The notes below the pieces were generated by a model. The model was not told where the DNA came from. It did not search any database and saw nothing but the letters and a program-made list of their open reading frames with translations. A program made the position numbers and the translations under genes. Source: Nansenia antarctica (Eukaryota; Chordata; Actinopteri; Argentiniformes; Microstomatidae). Taken from it: a stretch of DNA of 64,000 bases. Shown one piece after another: positions 46,901 to 57,760 of this stretch (position 1 is its first letter; every line of letters begins with the position of its first letter). The stretch spans positions 25,505,253-25,569,252 of the forward strand of contig OZ022357.1 of assembly GCA_963989245.1 (NCBI GenBank), written 5' to 3'.

Positions 46901-49088
46901 GAGACATGCTCAACATAGAAGGGTTAAGCAAGGAGCGGTTACACAACTTATCTGTCAATCTTTTTTTTTTTTCAAACAAAGCAAGTAAATGTACGTTCAA
47001 CTTGTTCCTGGAGCAGTGGAGGAGGGCAAAGGTCAGATGTGTTCACCCCTGAGATCCCTTCAGACATTACCAAGTTACCCTTGAACTGAGGTAAACTGAT
47101 TCAGCAGTTCCATGAGATCCACGCTAACCTCTACAACACAACATGACGTGCAGATAGAGGTGTTTTCATATTGTCTTCTTCTATGATAATTGCCAGATAG
47201 AGTGGAATAGAAAAGGACTAAAAAACGTGAATGTATGGATGAAGTCTATCTCTCTATGGATGAAGTCTATCTCTCTATGGATGAAGTCTATCTCTCTATG
47301 GATGAAGTCTATTGCTCCAATGGCATTTTGTTGACACTGATTTCCCCTTTTAAGGGTGAATAATCAATGTCTCCTACTAACCCTAACCCTACTGTATGTG
47401 ACAGCAGCTGGTGAAAGTGGGAACAAGTCGGCAACAATCAATGACACACTTGCTAGTCAAGCCAAAACAATGCAATGCATTTGGTGAGTAATCCCCACTA
47501 CTACCTAGTTAGTATAGAGTAGTGGGGATTACTCACCGAATCCATTGCATTGCAATGTTTTGGCTTGACTAGCAAACAACGTTGACATTTTTCAGAATAA
47601 AAGTCTGAACATTTTGATTGGTTGCCGACTTTTTCCCGCTTTCACCAGCTGTTGTCACATGAACAGAACTATATATGCATTCTGTATATAGCTTAAATGT
47701 ATATGTAATGTACTATATAACATATATGTGTGTATATGTAATGTATCACACGTGTGTATAATAATAGGCATGATTCTGGATATACTTACTGATGTTCTCT
47801 TGTCCGTAGACTTTCTTGAGGATGTCTATCTCCTTCACCGTGGCCTCCCGGATCTCCTCCAGCTCCTCCGGGGTGATCTTGTCGGAGGGAGTGATGTCGA
47901 TGATCTTGACCGCATAATTGGTCGACAAGCGTTTATCAACACACCGCCTCACCACACTGCTCACTCCCCTGAGGCGAACAAGGACAAAAGCAACATCAGC
48001 GTCTTATCGTCTTATCCAAGGCTACTCACATCGCTCACATTTCAAACATGTTATATTTGTACAGCTGGGTACTTTGGAAAAACATTTCTTGGAAAACAGT
48101 GTTCTACCAGGGATGTGAACCAACAACCCTCTGATCACTATTGTATTTAGTGTGGGATGTAATTCAACTATGATTTTTCTTTTTAAAATACACTCAACAT
48201 AATGTGTCTACACAGAAAAATGTGTCAGCTCTGTGTTTTTACTAGAACGATCTGTACACTTGTAGAACAGGTTCTAAAGGTGTTATTCACTTAATCCACC
48301 TATGGGGACCTATTGAACTGGTGTCCCCTCCTGTGACCCCCTCCTGAAGATGACCTGGCTACACCCCTGCTAGTGGGACAAATGAATAACACTTTTAGAA
48401 CCATTTTGTTCTATGAGTGTACAGATCATTATCTGAAGTAAACACGACAGAGCTGACTGACACATTGTTCTAAACACTGACAAGTCTATAATAACAAGTT
48501 CCACTTCAACGACCACCTGGGTTATTATGTGAATGCAACTTTTTTTAATTCTCTTACTATTATTCAATAGCAGCAAAGATCTTCATATAAATACTATACT
48601 TGCTGAGACACAAATATGTACATTTCAAGCCTGCAAACGGCGACACTTTAAATAAATGTGCAATAACACTATGTGCAATATGACAACCCTAGTCATCTAT
48701 CTGTACAGTATAGTATAGTGAATAGTGTACATAGCCTTTATTTATGTAAACCAGCTCCTTCCCTTCTTGTGATTTTTTTAAAAGTGTTTTTTTTCCCTTT
48801 CCTAACACCAGGGGAGCCACCCCTCCTAAATTTCGTTGTTGGGTACCTGTACTGTAGCAATGACAATAAAGACCATTAATTCATTCATAACAAATGAAAT
48901 ATCTCAAAGCAAGTACATACCCTCAGAAATGTGAAGAAAAGGCTCAGTTATAAGTTATGTCTCTCTGCTTGAGGATACTGTGTGTATACAGTGTGACACG
49001 GTGATGTTTGTGTGATGTTCCACAGAGCACATGGACCCAATAAGCTCAGTGGTGCAGTGAGTCACAGGGGGGTAATGGTTGACTTATT

Positions 49089-49125
<37 letters not shown>

Positions 49126-49304
49126 AGACACACACAGAGAGACTCAGACACACAGACACACAGACACAGACACACACAGACACAGAGACAGACACAGAGA
49201 CACACACACAGACACACAGAGACAGAGACAGAGACAGAGACAGACACACACACACACACACACACAGACAGAGACCACAGACACAGACACAGGCACAGAC
49301 ACAG

Positions 49305-49336
<32 letters not shown>

Positions 49337-49347
49337 ACACAGACACA

Positions 49348-49404
<57 letters not shown>

Positions 49405-50752
49405 GTGATGACTCCCTTTGGAAAACATGCAACTCCTCTTCTGAAGGAACATTGTATGCAAATACTGTTTCACATAATTGAACCTTTAGATTAGATTAGA
49501 TTATTAGATTAATTTAATTATTTCGCTGTTTTGATATTGTCAGATCATGCAGCTCAGGGTACCAATGCTTGTTGGTTGACTATCGTCCTTGTCGATATTA
49601 TCATTATTTAGTTGTTGGTTTTTTATTTGAGCTTTCTATATTGTCTCCCTGTGGACAGTAGTCATTTACATTCACATTCAGTAGTCAAATCTACTGTAGA
49701 CCAGGGCTGGGCTGGGCACCAAAGCTTGCGGTCGACTGTTCTCTCTTTGACCTGACCCATCCTTGATGAAGCTGAGGGAGACATGTGACATGATGAATAA
49801 TACCAGCAGAGGAACACGATGTTCTTATGACACCAGCGATGCCCAGGCCTGCGTGTGGTAATCTGAGTGAGATTACATAATAAATCCACACTGATGAATC
49901 ATTGGCAGTGTCCAGTGCCAAACCTTTATCTCAAAACTCACTCAAGTGGACGCTGCCTAAACATTGGCCACTTGTGTTACATAACCACAGGCTGATCTGT
50001 CTAACGATCACATGTGACTGGGACCGGGGTTGGCTGAGTCTAGGCTGAGTTTAGTGTCTGTTTAGACGTTTCATTGAATCTGTCTATCTCAGATATAGAT
50101 ATCTATTGCGATCATTTATTTTGAAAATAATATATAGAAAATAGGTGCATGTTTTTTTAAAAAAAATGGTTTTACTTCATGTTATGACAATGTCATTTAA
50201 TATAGAATCACTGCAGGATAAGATGGATGTGTTTTCTGAAGTGTGGTCCCCCTTCATATCTTTTATGGAAGAGAATCCATGACGTTATTTGAGATCCACT
50301 TTTTTATTTTTCCCTTTTTATTTTTAGTTTGCATTTATCTTTTAGATATAGGAACTCTTATATCTACATGGTTGTTGATGGTGGTAATGCCCCCCCCCCC
50401 CCTTCCCTCATTGCACACACATTTTTGTTTATTGGCATATGAAACTTTTGTTTTATTTTGTTTTTTGACTCTTTGCTGTTGTTTATTGTCTTGTTAGTTT
50501 GCGTGTTTTGTCTTTTAATTACTTTATTTTTCTTACTTTCTACTTTATGGAGTTATTTGTTTTCCCTTAATGTCTGTCCTTGTTGTGACGTCTAGATGTT
50601 TGTTGTTTGAAAATGTACCAAAATAAATAATAACAACAACAACAAAATGTATAAATGTCATACCTCCCCAGGATCTCCTTGGGGTCATATTTGTCATAGA
50701 ACTCCTGGGCCTGTGCTGCCGCCCAGTCAGGGATCTCGTCCTCTTTGGTCAT
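39926..50752 (-). CDS. phkg1: Phosphorylase kinase catalytic subunit gamma 1, 9 coding exons, 396 aa
   Basis: Serine/threonine kinase subunit of phosphorylase kinase; in muscle it phosphorylates and activates glycogen phosphorylase. Coding exons in transcript order: 50752-50664, 47968-47790, 46876-46822, 46299-46234, 45853-45690, 43714-43624, 42714-42561, 42232-42107, 40192-39926; all GT-AG, phases consistent, 396 aa (human 387). Visible motifs: glycine loop GRGVSSVV (about 29-36), YAVKIID with Lys51, HRDLKPEN (150-157), DFG (170-172), NEVCGTPGYLAPE (184-196). The Glu before VCGTP, which replaces a phosphorylated residue and makes this kinase constitutively active, is kept. The C-terminal regulatory, calmodulin-binding part includes VRHFSPLRKFK and FKIYGHWVKKGQTQNRAALF. 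An acceptor 53 bases upstream of the ATG implies a non-coding first exon. The intron before exon 7 carries repeated copies of its own splice acceptor. Confidence 0.96.
40499..41665 (-). mobile_element. Tc1/mariner relic in phkg1 intron 8
   Basis: Both ends resemble the Tc1 terminus (TACATGGCCAAAAGTATGTG at the left, GTGTCCACATACTGTTGGC at the right). On the minus strand the transposase C-terminal frame at 40933-41196 contains CTLPTLWRQFGEGLFLFQQD and NAPVHKARSIMTWF, the DDE-domain FQQDNAPVH signature. Stops and indels break it. A second palindromic element (about 40570-40850, with CTAGTCAAGCCAAAA shared with 47397) is nested inside. Confidence 0.88.
42388..42507 (-). mobile_element. tRNA-derived SINE head
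   Basis: On the minus strand: A-box TGGCGTAGCGGGTTAAGCG and B-box GGTTCGATTCC, with tRNA-like spacing. It lies in phkg1 intron 7. No intact tRNA cloverleaf; called a SINE rather than a tRNA gene. Confidence 0.6.
42692..42930 (-). repeat. 44-bp minisatellite copying a phkg1 3' splice site
   Basis: The true exon 7 acceptor (CTGCCTCCAG then GTGGAGCTCTGGGGTGATCA, exon edge 42714) and the first ~22 exon bases are present in five more copies upstream, with exon-like edges at about 42758, 42802, 42841, 42880 and 42924. Units are 39-44 bp. In four of the copies the exon-like part runs into TGA. Confidence 0.93.
44339..44575. repeat. Fold-back element with central telomere-type repeats
   Basis: Arms CTACGGAGCCCCCCTGGAGT...CACATGGTAGAAAA and TTTTCTACCATATGACCCCA...GGGGGGCTCCGTAG. 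A second inner stem is GAGCCAGAACGATCGCAAG and its complement. TTAGGG (three units, about 44439-44459) and CCCTAA (four units, about 44493-44517) face each other inside. It lies in phkg1 intron 5. Confidence 0.88.
44825..45097 (-). mobile_element. MITE family A, 2 terminal units
   Basis: Begins CGTGACGTTAGAATTATAAG and ends with two 26-bp units and CTCACG. It lies in phkg1 intron 5. Confidence 0.85.
45266..45400. repeat. Dispersed repeat, partner of 37950
   Basis: TTCGGATCCCCATTAGTTGA...GCTACTCCTCCTGGGGTCAC...CTACAAGAAACCATCA. Same family as 37950-38120. Confidence 0.65.
45964..46110. mobile_element. Fold-back MITE family D, copy 3
   Basis: Left arm GGTGGAGGCTGGTGGAGGTA...ATCGGAGGACAGGCTCATTG; right arm CAATGAGCCTGTCCTCCGAT...TTCTACCTCCA. 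It lies in phkg1 intron 4, about 110 bases from exon 5. Confidence 0.85.
46690..46790 (+). mobile_element. L2-type 3' tail
   Basis: TGTAAAGTGCTTTGAGTTGC...GAAAGGCGCTATATAAATAC is the 3' tail shared by L2 LINEs and their SINE partners. It ends shortly before phkg1 exon 3 (46822). Confidence 0.6.
47225..47312. repeat. 22-bp tandem in phkg1 intron 2
   Basis: Four units of ATGGATGAAGTCTATCTCTC plus T(A). Confidence 0.85.
47397..47659. mobile_element. Palindromic MITE in phkg1 intron 2
   Basis: Arms TGTGACAGCAGCTGGTGAAA...AAGTCGGCAAC and the complement ending TTTCACCAGCTGTTGTCACA. The inner stem is CTAGTCAAGCCAAAACA...GAGTAATCCCCACTACT and its complement. An unequal loop on the right arm carries TTGACATTTTTCAGAATAAA. 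A diverged relative is nested at about 40570-40850. Confidence 0.85.
48600..48890 (+). mobile_element. LINE 3' UTR, 5'-truncated
   Basis: Same 3' end as 6827-7282 and 32700-33236: CTGCAAACGGCGACACTTTA...CCTAACACCAGGGGAGCCAC...AGCAATGACAATAAAGACCA, with a short ATTC tail. It lies in phkg1 intron 1. Confidence 0.8.
49091..49402. repeat. CA/CAGA microsatellite in phkg1 intron 1
   Basis: Compound (CA)n with many ACAGAC and AGAGAC variants over about 310 bases. Long open frames on both strands are artefacts. Confidence 0.95.
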
Positions 50753-50810
50753 GTTGCTGCAGGCTGCGGGTTATCCAAGGCTACAACAGCTGGCAGCAGC
50801 AGACTAGAGA
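50753..50810 (-). promoter_or_regulatory. phkg1 5' UTR and acceptor of a 5' intron
   Basis: On the minus strand GTTTGTTTTTCTCTAG lies about 50 bases before the ATG, a good 3' splice site. The true first exon and promoter are therefore further upstream (higher coordinates). One possible donor is CACG followed by GTGAGTGAG at about 51671, which is unproven. Confidence 0.45.
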
Positions 50811-50819
50811 AAAACAAAC

Positions 50820-50945
50820 ATTTACATGTTTGGCATTTAGCAGACGCCTTATTCCAAAGCGACTTACAATCAATACATTTGAATACTAAGCAAGTGAATC
50901 ATCAATCCACCAGTCGTAGCAGGAAGAGTAATCCAGCTCAGGCCC
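50820..50945. repeat. Dispersed repeat, partner of 15536
   Basis: TTGGCATTTAGCAGACGCCT...GCGACTTACAATCAATACAT...CAGTCGTAGCAGGAAGAGTA. See 15536. Confidence 0.75.
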
Positions 50946-52498
50946 GGGGCCATTGATAGAAGGAAAAACCTTCTTCTAAACCTTTTTTAAGTTTTTTTTT
51001 ACTGGAGAAACAGAGAAACAGTACAAACAGACACTTTGTAGAGAACAATGGCGCCTTTATTCTTCAACTGAGCTGCGCACCTACTGTAACTCATATAGCC
51101 TGAGGATAATGTCATGAAATGAGCAGATCACAGCAAATACAATACAGGCTACATTTTGATTTTGATGTTAACGTGTATGTATGCTCCACCCCCCCCGCAG
51201 GGAACCATGGCGAGAGGGGGGGTGAGGAACAAATATTGTTTGAAATATACATTTTATAATTAGTAAATTATTACTGTGCAATCTAGGGTGAAGGCTGGAG
51301 ATTCGTTGTTGTGAAGCAACAGTTCCAATATTCTCTTGAATGCGTCAATAGTTCACCAGACAGTCAACAGGCATATCAGATATGGTGAATTATAATGCCG
51401 TCGCATTTAGACTTCCATAGAATCTGACGGATGAAACAGAGGAATCTAGATGTAGCGGGTTGCACCATCACCCTATAACATTTATTTAGCTTTGTATTGT
51501 CGTGCAATATCACAAAATATGACATTAAAAACTCCTATTCCTGCAGCAATCTCCTGTCAAACGCACCACTTGTCATTCATTTCGCCCATATCACTAGATG
51601 ACCTTTCCAACTTATGCAACGCAGATATCTCAAACCCGTCTCCCTCCAGACCCTCTCTCACTCACTCACCGTGTCACTGCGTTAGTCTTTATTACCAAGG
51701 TGATTAATCCATCGCGACTCAAACTCTCATCACGAGTTATACATTAAGAGCGAAACAAGCGACTTGTTTTAAAGCTCATGTGATGTGAACAGCCTGTCTG
51801 CATGTGCCTGCAGTGGGAAAGGGCGATGGGCTAATGTCAGAAGCCCAAAATACATCACCGCTCTAAGGGCAGACAGACGCTCAACCCTGTACACACACAC
51901 GTCTCATATCCATGTCCATGTGTCTCCATATCCATATTCATGTACACATGTCTCATATCCATATTCATGTCCACACGTCTCCATATCCATATCCATGCAC
52001 TAACATACTTCACCAAGTCCCCGACAGTCACAACCACACATACATATTAAAACCCCTCTAGACCACCGCAGGGTTTGCCTGCATTTCATATACAGTGACA
52101 TAATAGGCTGTTATGCTGTCAAATAAACATTAAATAATACAAATAATAAACAACATCATTCACAATTTAATGGCAGGCTACTAGGCATATAATAAATACG
52201 GTTCAAAGACCCACATGTAGCGTGTGTAGCACAACACAACAACATTGGCACTGATTGCCAAACATGATATTTTATGCCCCATAACAATGAACAAAAAACA
52301 AAGTCATCCAAGAGTGCTTTATTGAGAACTGTAGGCTATGCTTGTTACAAGCAAATTGTGATACAACCCTATTACAGAGGGGGGAATACGTCTAATTTAT
52401 TTTGTGATCTGGGAGAAAAGTCAGTTAAAATACAAGCGCTAGGTTTACAACAGGTTAAAGCTAGTTAAGGTTAAAGCACTGAAGCTAGTTAAATACAC
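50946..52498. other. Upstream of phkg1, no coding exon seen
   Basis: May hold the phkg1 first exon and promoter. A CATATCCATRTCCATG tandem lies at about 51900-52000. No other element recognised. Confidence 0.45.
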
Positions 52499-52764
52499 CA
52501 TGAGCTTAGAATGATAAGGTTCTATCTCCGTTTAGGGCAGTTCAGAGATATTGAGTGTCAAAGTTTTTACATTCCATTATGTTTTGTGAGATGGAACCTT
52601 TGTATTTTATTAATTACTAACAAAACAAAAAAAATCAACATTTTAAAAATAACACCACACAGGCATTAATAAACACCTAATGGATCAGATTATGTAAAAA
52701 ACTCAATTTTGACAAAAATGGAGATAGAACCTTATAATTCTAACCTTATAATTCTAACGTCACG
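52499..52764 (+). mobile_element. MITE family A, 1 terminal unit
   Basis: Starts TGAGCTTAGAATGATAAGG (outermost bases lost) and ends AACGTCACG. The right end has a small duplication of CCTTATAATTCTAA. Confidence 0.85.
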
Positions 52765-52967
52765 ACATGACATCAGAGAACCTGCCTAATTTCAAATCAA
52801 AACAAACCATGCTACAAACCAATTATAAACATTATATATAAGACTATTATTACAACTTCACAGCATTCGCCTGAGAATAAATTATTTTATTGTCCATGAT
52901 GATGATTAACAGTACCCAATCTACTGCCAAAATAAAGCAAGTCTATTGAGCATTTGTGAATTACATC

Positions 52968-52973
52968 TTTATT
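52968..52973 (-). terminator. chchd2 polyadenylation signal
   Basis: TTTATT on the + strand is AATAAA on the minus strand, 70 bases past the chchd2 stop. Confidence 0.6.
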
Positions 52974-53042
52974 ATTTAAACACTTGTGTATGTTGAGTTG
53001 AGTCTGTGCGTTCAGCGTGTCGGGGGATTCGTCTCTCTGTCA

Positions 53043-56000
53043 CTAGGACATTCCTGTTGGGGACAAACAAAGACAAAAGTTACACAAGTGTGTCATTCTT
53101 CATATTACTCCAATCAGTGGAGGATTACATTGTAGTACCGCTGTAGTTTGTATGTTAACTTGTGTTTAGTTAAAAGACATTTCCAAATTGTTTGGGGCTA
53201 AGTTTGACATGTGTATTATAAAATAGAATTATTTTCAATGGATTCAGACTTGCTGTCTGGGGGGAGTGTGTATGTCACAATTCTCTTAGGGGAGGCTCAC
53301 TGTCTTGGACTTTGAAAACCCCTGGGCTAAAGCATTGAAACCCCTGGGCTAAAGCATTAAACCCCTGGGCTAAAGCATGGAACCCCTGGGCTAAAGCATT
53401 GAAAACAGACTCTGAGCATTCAGCATGATCTATTCGAGACACGATGTGCTGGTTTTTTCGAAATTGAATTTTGTCCTCTGTCTCTACGTATGCCATTAAT
53501 TATCAACCACCCCCTACCCCTCTACTAACAGGCAGCATATCTTTAGCCACCATGTTGGCAATTAGGGCAGTCGTTTTATTACTGTGGGTTTTGTCACACT
53601 TCTATAGCGTTGTTGGCGTGGAGCCGTGGTAAGATAACTGTGTTCCACATATCCCACACTCACACTGGACACTGGACACGATCGTCTATTTTCTTGAAGT
53701 GTGCCCAGGCGGAGCTTTAGCTGGACTTCGACATTGTTATCCTATTCCAACAACACTCTGTAACCTGACTTACACAACGCGCAGGTGAACGCAGGTGAAT
53801 GCAGGTGAATGACGTCAGAGTCTCTTCCCGCTCCACACTCAGTAGTAATAATAAGTATTAATAATTACTGAACTATATTAATATTATGCTTTTGTATTGT
53901 GTATATTGTTTTTCTGTGCATGATTAATACAAAAACAACAACTAATAGTAATACAGAATGGACATTAGTTTTGTCCGTTAATTTGCATTTATTTGAATGG
54001 GGAAAATTTGTTAATGGTCCAAATGTTAAAAATCGACTTTGACCCTCAGGAACGATTAATCTATTATTCTGTCCCATCCCTATAAAATAGAATAACAATC
54101 AATGCAAATGAACACAGTTATAAGGACCCAATTTTGTCACAGACACTCAAACCTTGGTTAGGCTCAGATGTAATAATCTGATGCCTATTCCAGAAGTGAT
54201 GCCTGGGGGAGAAGAGAAGTCTACCTCAAAAACAATCAATATGGGTCATATTGACCCACCCATCATTCTCTTTAGCTCCTGTGGCAGTACCTAAAGCCCC
54301 TGTCTACGCACACACACACACACACACACACGCACACACACGCACACACACGCACACACACACACGCACACGCGCACACACACACACGCACACACGCACG
54401 CACACACGCACACGCACACACACAAAGCCTTACCATTAAAGGACTTGCACTGCTTCAGCACCTCACTGAAGCCCTCGCAGAGTTTGAAGTCGCTCTGGGT
54501 CTGGGCACACTCGATGAACTGCTTCAGCTCGTAGGAGCAGGCCTGCTCCGGGGCCGGCTGCTGCTGGTACATCATGGGCTGTGGCTGCTGCTGGTACATC
54601 GGCTGTGGCTGCTGCTCCTGATATGAGAAACACAAAGCAATCAGAGATCGGAACAGTTACAGACTGTACAAGGAAGCCATCTTACTTTTCCAGGCCTATT
54701 TGGCACAGAATATAACACCATGGATTTAACTATCTCCATCATCATCATCACTATCTTATGGGGGTGGTAGCCAGGTAGCCTAGAGGTTAGAGAGGCCGGC
54801 CAGCAATCGGAAGGTCGCTGGTTTGATCCCCCCCACAGGAGGGAGCCGGATGTGAGCAGGTGACTGGAGGGTCGCTGGCGTCACATCTAAGGTGTCCTAC
54901 CTCCTGCTGGCGTCACATCTAAGGTGTCCTACCTCCTGCTGGCGTCACATCTAAGGTGTTCTACCTCCTGCTGGCGTCACATCTAAGGTGTTCTACCTCC
55001 TGCTGGCGTCACATCTAAGGTGTTCTACCTCCTGCTGGCGTCACATCTAAGGTGTCCTACCTCCTGCTGGCGTCACATCTAAGGTGTCCTACCTCCTGCT
55101 GGCGTCACATCTAAGGTGTTCTACCACCTGCTGGCGTCACATCTAAGGTGTTCTACCTCCTGCTGGCGTCACATCTAAGGTGTCCTACCTCCTGCTGGCG
55201 TCACATCTAAGGTGTCCTACCTCCTGCTGGCGTCACATCTAAGGTGTTCTACCTCCTGCTGGCGTCACATCTAAGGTGTCCTACCTCCTGCTGGCGTCAC
55301 ATCTAAGGTGTCCTACCTCCTGCTGGCGTCACATCTAAGGTGTTCTACCTCCTGCTGGCGTCACATCTAAGGTGTCCTACCTCCTGCTGGCGTCACATCT
55401 AAGGTGTCCTACCTCCTGCTGGCGTCACATCTAAGGTGTTCTACCTCCTGCTGGCGTCACATCTAAGGTGTTCTACCTCCTGCTGGCGTCACATCTAAGG
55501 TGTCCTACCTCCTGCTGGCGTCACATCTAAGGTGTTCTACCTCCTGCTGGCGTCACATCTAAGGTGTCCTACCTCCTGCTGGCGTCACATCTAAGGTGTT
55601 CTACCACCGCTGCCGCTGTGCGCTGAGGTAAAGCACTTAACCCCTAACTGCTCCAGGGGCACCTGAGCCTGGGCAACAGAACCCAGAGCTCGAATCTCCC
55701 TAAGAATGTGCTGTGCTACTTTGCTGTGCTGTGTGTGCTGTCCTGGTGGGTGTGTGCAAAAAGATAATTTCCCCCTTGGGGATTATGTTATGTTATGTTA
55801 CGTTAATTTCATTTATAATGCGCCCCCCATCCAACTTTTACATCGGCCCGGGGCGCAGATTAATAAAGTATACATTGATTATTATTATTATTATCATTAT
55901 TATCACCATCTCCCATTATTTGGTGTCGTTTACCTAGCCATTATGTCTCAACCCTAAGACAAAACATCTGATTACGCCCGTGCCTTTAAGCCACTTCAGC

Positions 56001-57555
56001 CATGACTAAGCTGTATTTACCTGGTAGGTGACATCAGGCTTGGCCGCCTCTGAGCTTCCTCCGCCACCGAAGCCTCCGGTCATGGCGTGGCCGATGGTGT
56101 GGCCCACGGCGGAGCCCACGGCCACCCCAGCTGCGGTGGTCGCCATCTGGGCCATCATGCTAGGCTGCCTGGGCGCCGCCGCGGCGGGGGCAGCCATGGC
56201 GGACGGGGGGGCATGGTGAGGAGCCGGGGCGTAAGAGGGAGGGGGGGCGGCTCTGGCCATGGGGGGGGGGGACGCCCTAGTTGGAGAGAAAGAGAGTATT
56301 CGTGAGCTTAGAGTGATACGGTTCTATCTCCGTTTAGAATGATAAGGTTATATCTCCGTTTAGAATGATAAGGTTCCATCTCCGTTTAGAATGATAAGGT
56401 TCTATCTCCGTTTAGAATGATAAGGTTCTATCTCCGTTTAGAATGATAAGGTTCTATCTCCGTTTAGAATGATATGGTTCTATCTCCGTTTAGAATGATA
56501 AGGTTCTATCTCCGTTTAGAATGATAAGGTTCTATCTCCGTTTAGGGTAGTTCAGAGATATTGAGCGTCAAAGTTTTTACATTCCATTATGTTTTGTGAG
56601 ATGGAACCTTTGTATTTTATGAATTACTAACTCAAAAATGTCAACATTTTAAAGATAACACCACACAGGCATTAATAAACACCTAATGGATCAGATTATG
56701 TAAAAAACTACATTTTGACAAAAATGGAGATAGAACCTTATAATTCTAACGTCACGTATTGTTAATATGAGCACAATCACTAAAAACACATTAGAAATTA
56801 ACAGGAATAGGTGAGTTTATTATTGGCTTTTCACAACATGATGTTGCAATGTCATTGAATTAACCTTACTGGATTGCTACCTGTAGGCCTACACATTGCA
56901 TCATATCATTTATGCATCATACATCATTTCCATGGAATCCACTTTTTACATTTCAAATCATAATACAGTTTTTTACTATTATTTTTAAATGACTGGACTT
57001 CTTAAATAGGCACTACATGTTATAAACACTGCTGTGTCTGTCTGTTTTTATTGTATTAATGTATGTGACCTGTGTGTGTTTTTAATGTGGAAACTATTCA
57101 TGAGCTGCACTTCTGCCTGTCAAAGGAGAATGTCTGTCACAGCAATAAAGCTGTCTGGAATCTGGAATGTGGAAAGCTCTTATGTGTGAATGGGATGTTA
57201 TATTATTATATTAAACTCACTGTTATTTCACTGAAACAAGGCCAGGGGTAATATACCATTTAACAGACAGGCAATACAGAGAGTATATAACAGACAGGCC
57301 CTTTACAATATCAGTGACAAGGCCAACTATCTTAATAGGATAGTCATACTTGACTGAACTCGTTAGGACATTACCGGCGTCTGCTGCGCACTGGTCACGT
57401 GTTTCAGGTTTGGCACCTTGTCAGTCAGTGAGCTCATTAGCCAGGTTAGATGTTAGATGTTAGCTTATTTAGCTAGCTACGTTAGGTATGTTTCCATGTC
57501 CCTACCTGGCTGGAGGAGCCATCCTGGACGAGCGGCTTCTGCTTCCTCTCGGCAT
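53043..57555 (-). CDS. chchd2: CHCHD2, twin CX9C mitochondrial protein, 4 coding exons, 166 aa
   Basis: Small intermembrane-space protein, known to affect MICOS/respiratory-chain function and to act in the nucleus on COX4I2 expression; family knowledge. Coding exons in transcript order: 57555-57506, 56276-56021, 54617-54434, 53053-53043; all GT-AG, phases consistent, 166 aa (human 151). The N-terminus MPRGSRSRSSRMAPPAR is basic and presequence-like. Then come a Pro/Ala-rich stretch (about 20-50) and the Gly/Ala hydrophobic core AAGVAVGSAVGHTIGHAMTG. A Gln/Pro/Met repeat EQQPQPMYQQQPQPMMYQQQ, longer than in mammals, precedes the CHCH domain with C129-x9-C139 and C149-x9-C159 (CSYELKQFIEC and CEGFSEVLKQC). 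The last exon encodes only GMS and the stop. CHCHD10 is the closest alternative; synteny favours CHCHD2. A partial duplicate lies at 61203-62272. Confidence 0.96.
53310..53405. repeat. Short tandem in chchd2 intron 3
   Basis: Four to five units of CCCCTGGGCTAAAGCATTGA with small length changes. Confidence 0.85.
54306..54425. repeat. CA/CG microsatellite beside chchd2 exon 3
   Basis: (CA)n with regular ACGC variants, ending about 9 bases before the exon 3 donor region (exon edge 54434). Confidence 0.95.
54755..55700 (+). mobile_element. tRNA-derived SINE split by a 32-bp minisatellite
   Basis: The head at 54765-54845 has an A-box-like TAGCCTAGAGGTTAGAG and a B-box GGTTTGATCCC. From 54876 to about 55607, some 23 units of TGGCGTCACATCTAAGGTGT plus YCTACCTCCTGC follow, differing mainly at one C/T site. 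After the array, SINE body text resumes (CCGCTGTGCGCTGAGGTAAA...AGCACTTAACCCC). It lies in chchd2 intron 2. Confidence 0.85.
56140..57340. repeat. Segmental duplication, source copy
   Basis: Most of chchd2 exon 2 and much of intron 1, including MITE family A and a LINE-like tail (CAATAAAGCTGTCTGGAATC, about 57143). Closely matched at 61203-62272 in the same orientation. Exon 1 and the promoter are outside the duplicated part. Confidence 0.93.
56301..56756 (+). mobile_element. MITE family A, 9 terminal units
   Basis: The longest array in the family: nine 26-bp units at the left end. It starts 25 bases from the chchd2 exon 2 acceptor, in intron 1. Its sister copy at 61349 has five. Confidence 0.9.
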
Positions 57556-57760
57556 CTTGATGTGATGAAGACAGGTGTTTGGGTTAGGGTTAGATAGGTC
57601 AGATGTTTTAGAATGACTTAGTCTAAAAACGAGTCTTATTAATGTGACCGACCTTCGGAGGAGAAATCAGAAGGACTGTTGCTGAACCGGAAGTTGATCG
57701 GGTGTTTCATCATTTTCAGCCCGATCATCTTCCGGTGATGATTCATAATCATACTTTTAC
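57556..57760 (-). promoter_or_regulatory. chchd2 promoter region
   Basis: The start codon sits in CATCAAGATGCCGAG, YY1-like. Two ETS/NRF2-type cores are visible: ACCGGAAGT at about 57688 and its complement CTTCCGGT at about 57729. Such sites are typical of nuclear genes for mitochondrial proteins. No TATA box is seen. Confidence 0.45.

Noticed and set aside
23092..55607. Direct repeat arrays as CRISPR
   Set aside because: Units are head-to-tail without unique spacers, in a eukaryotic genome with spliced genes.
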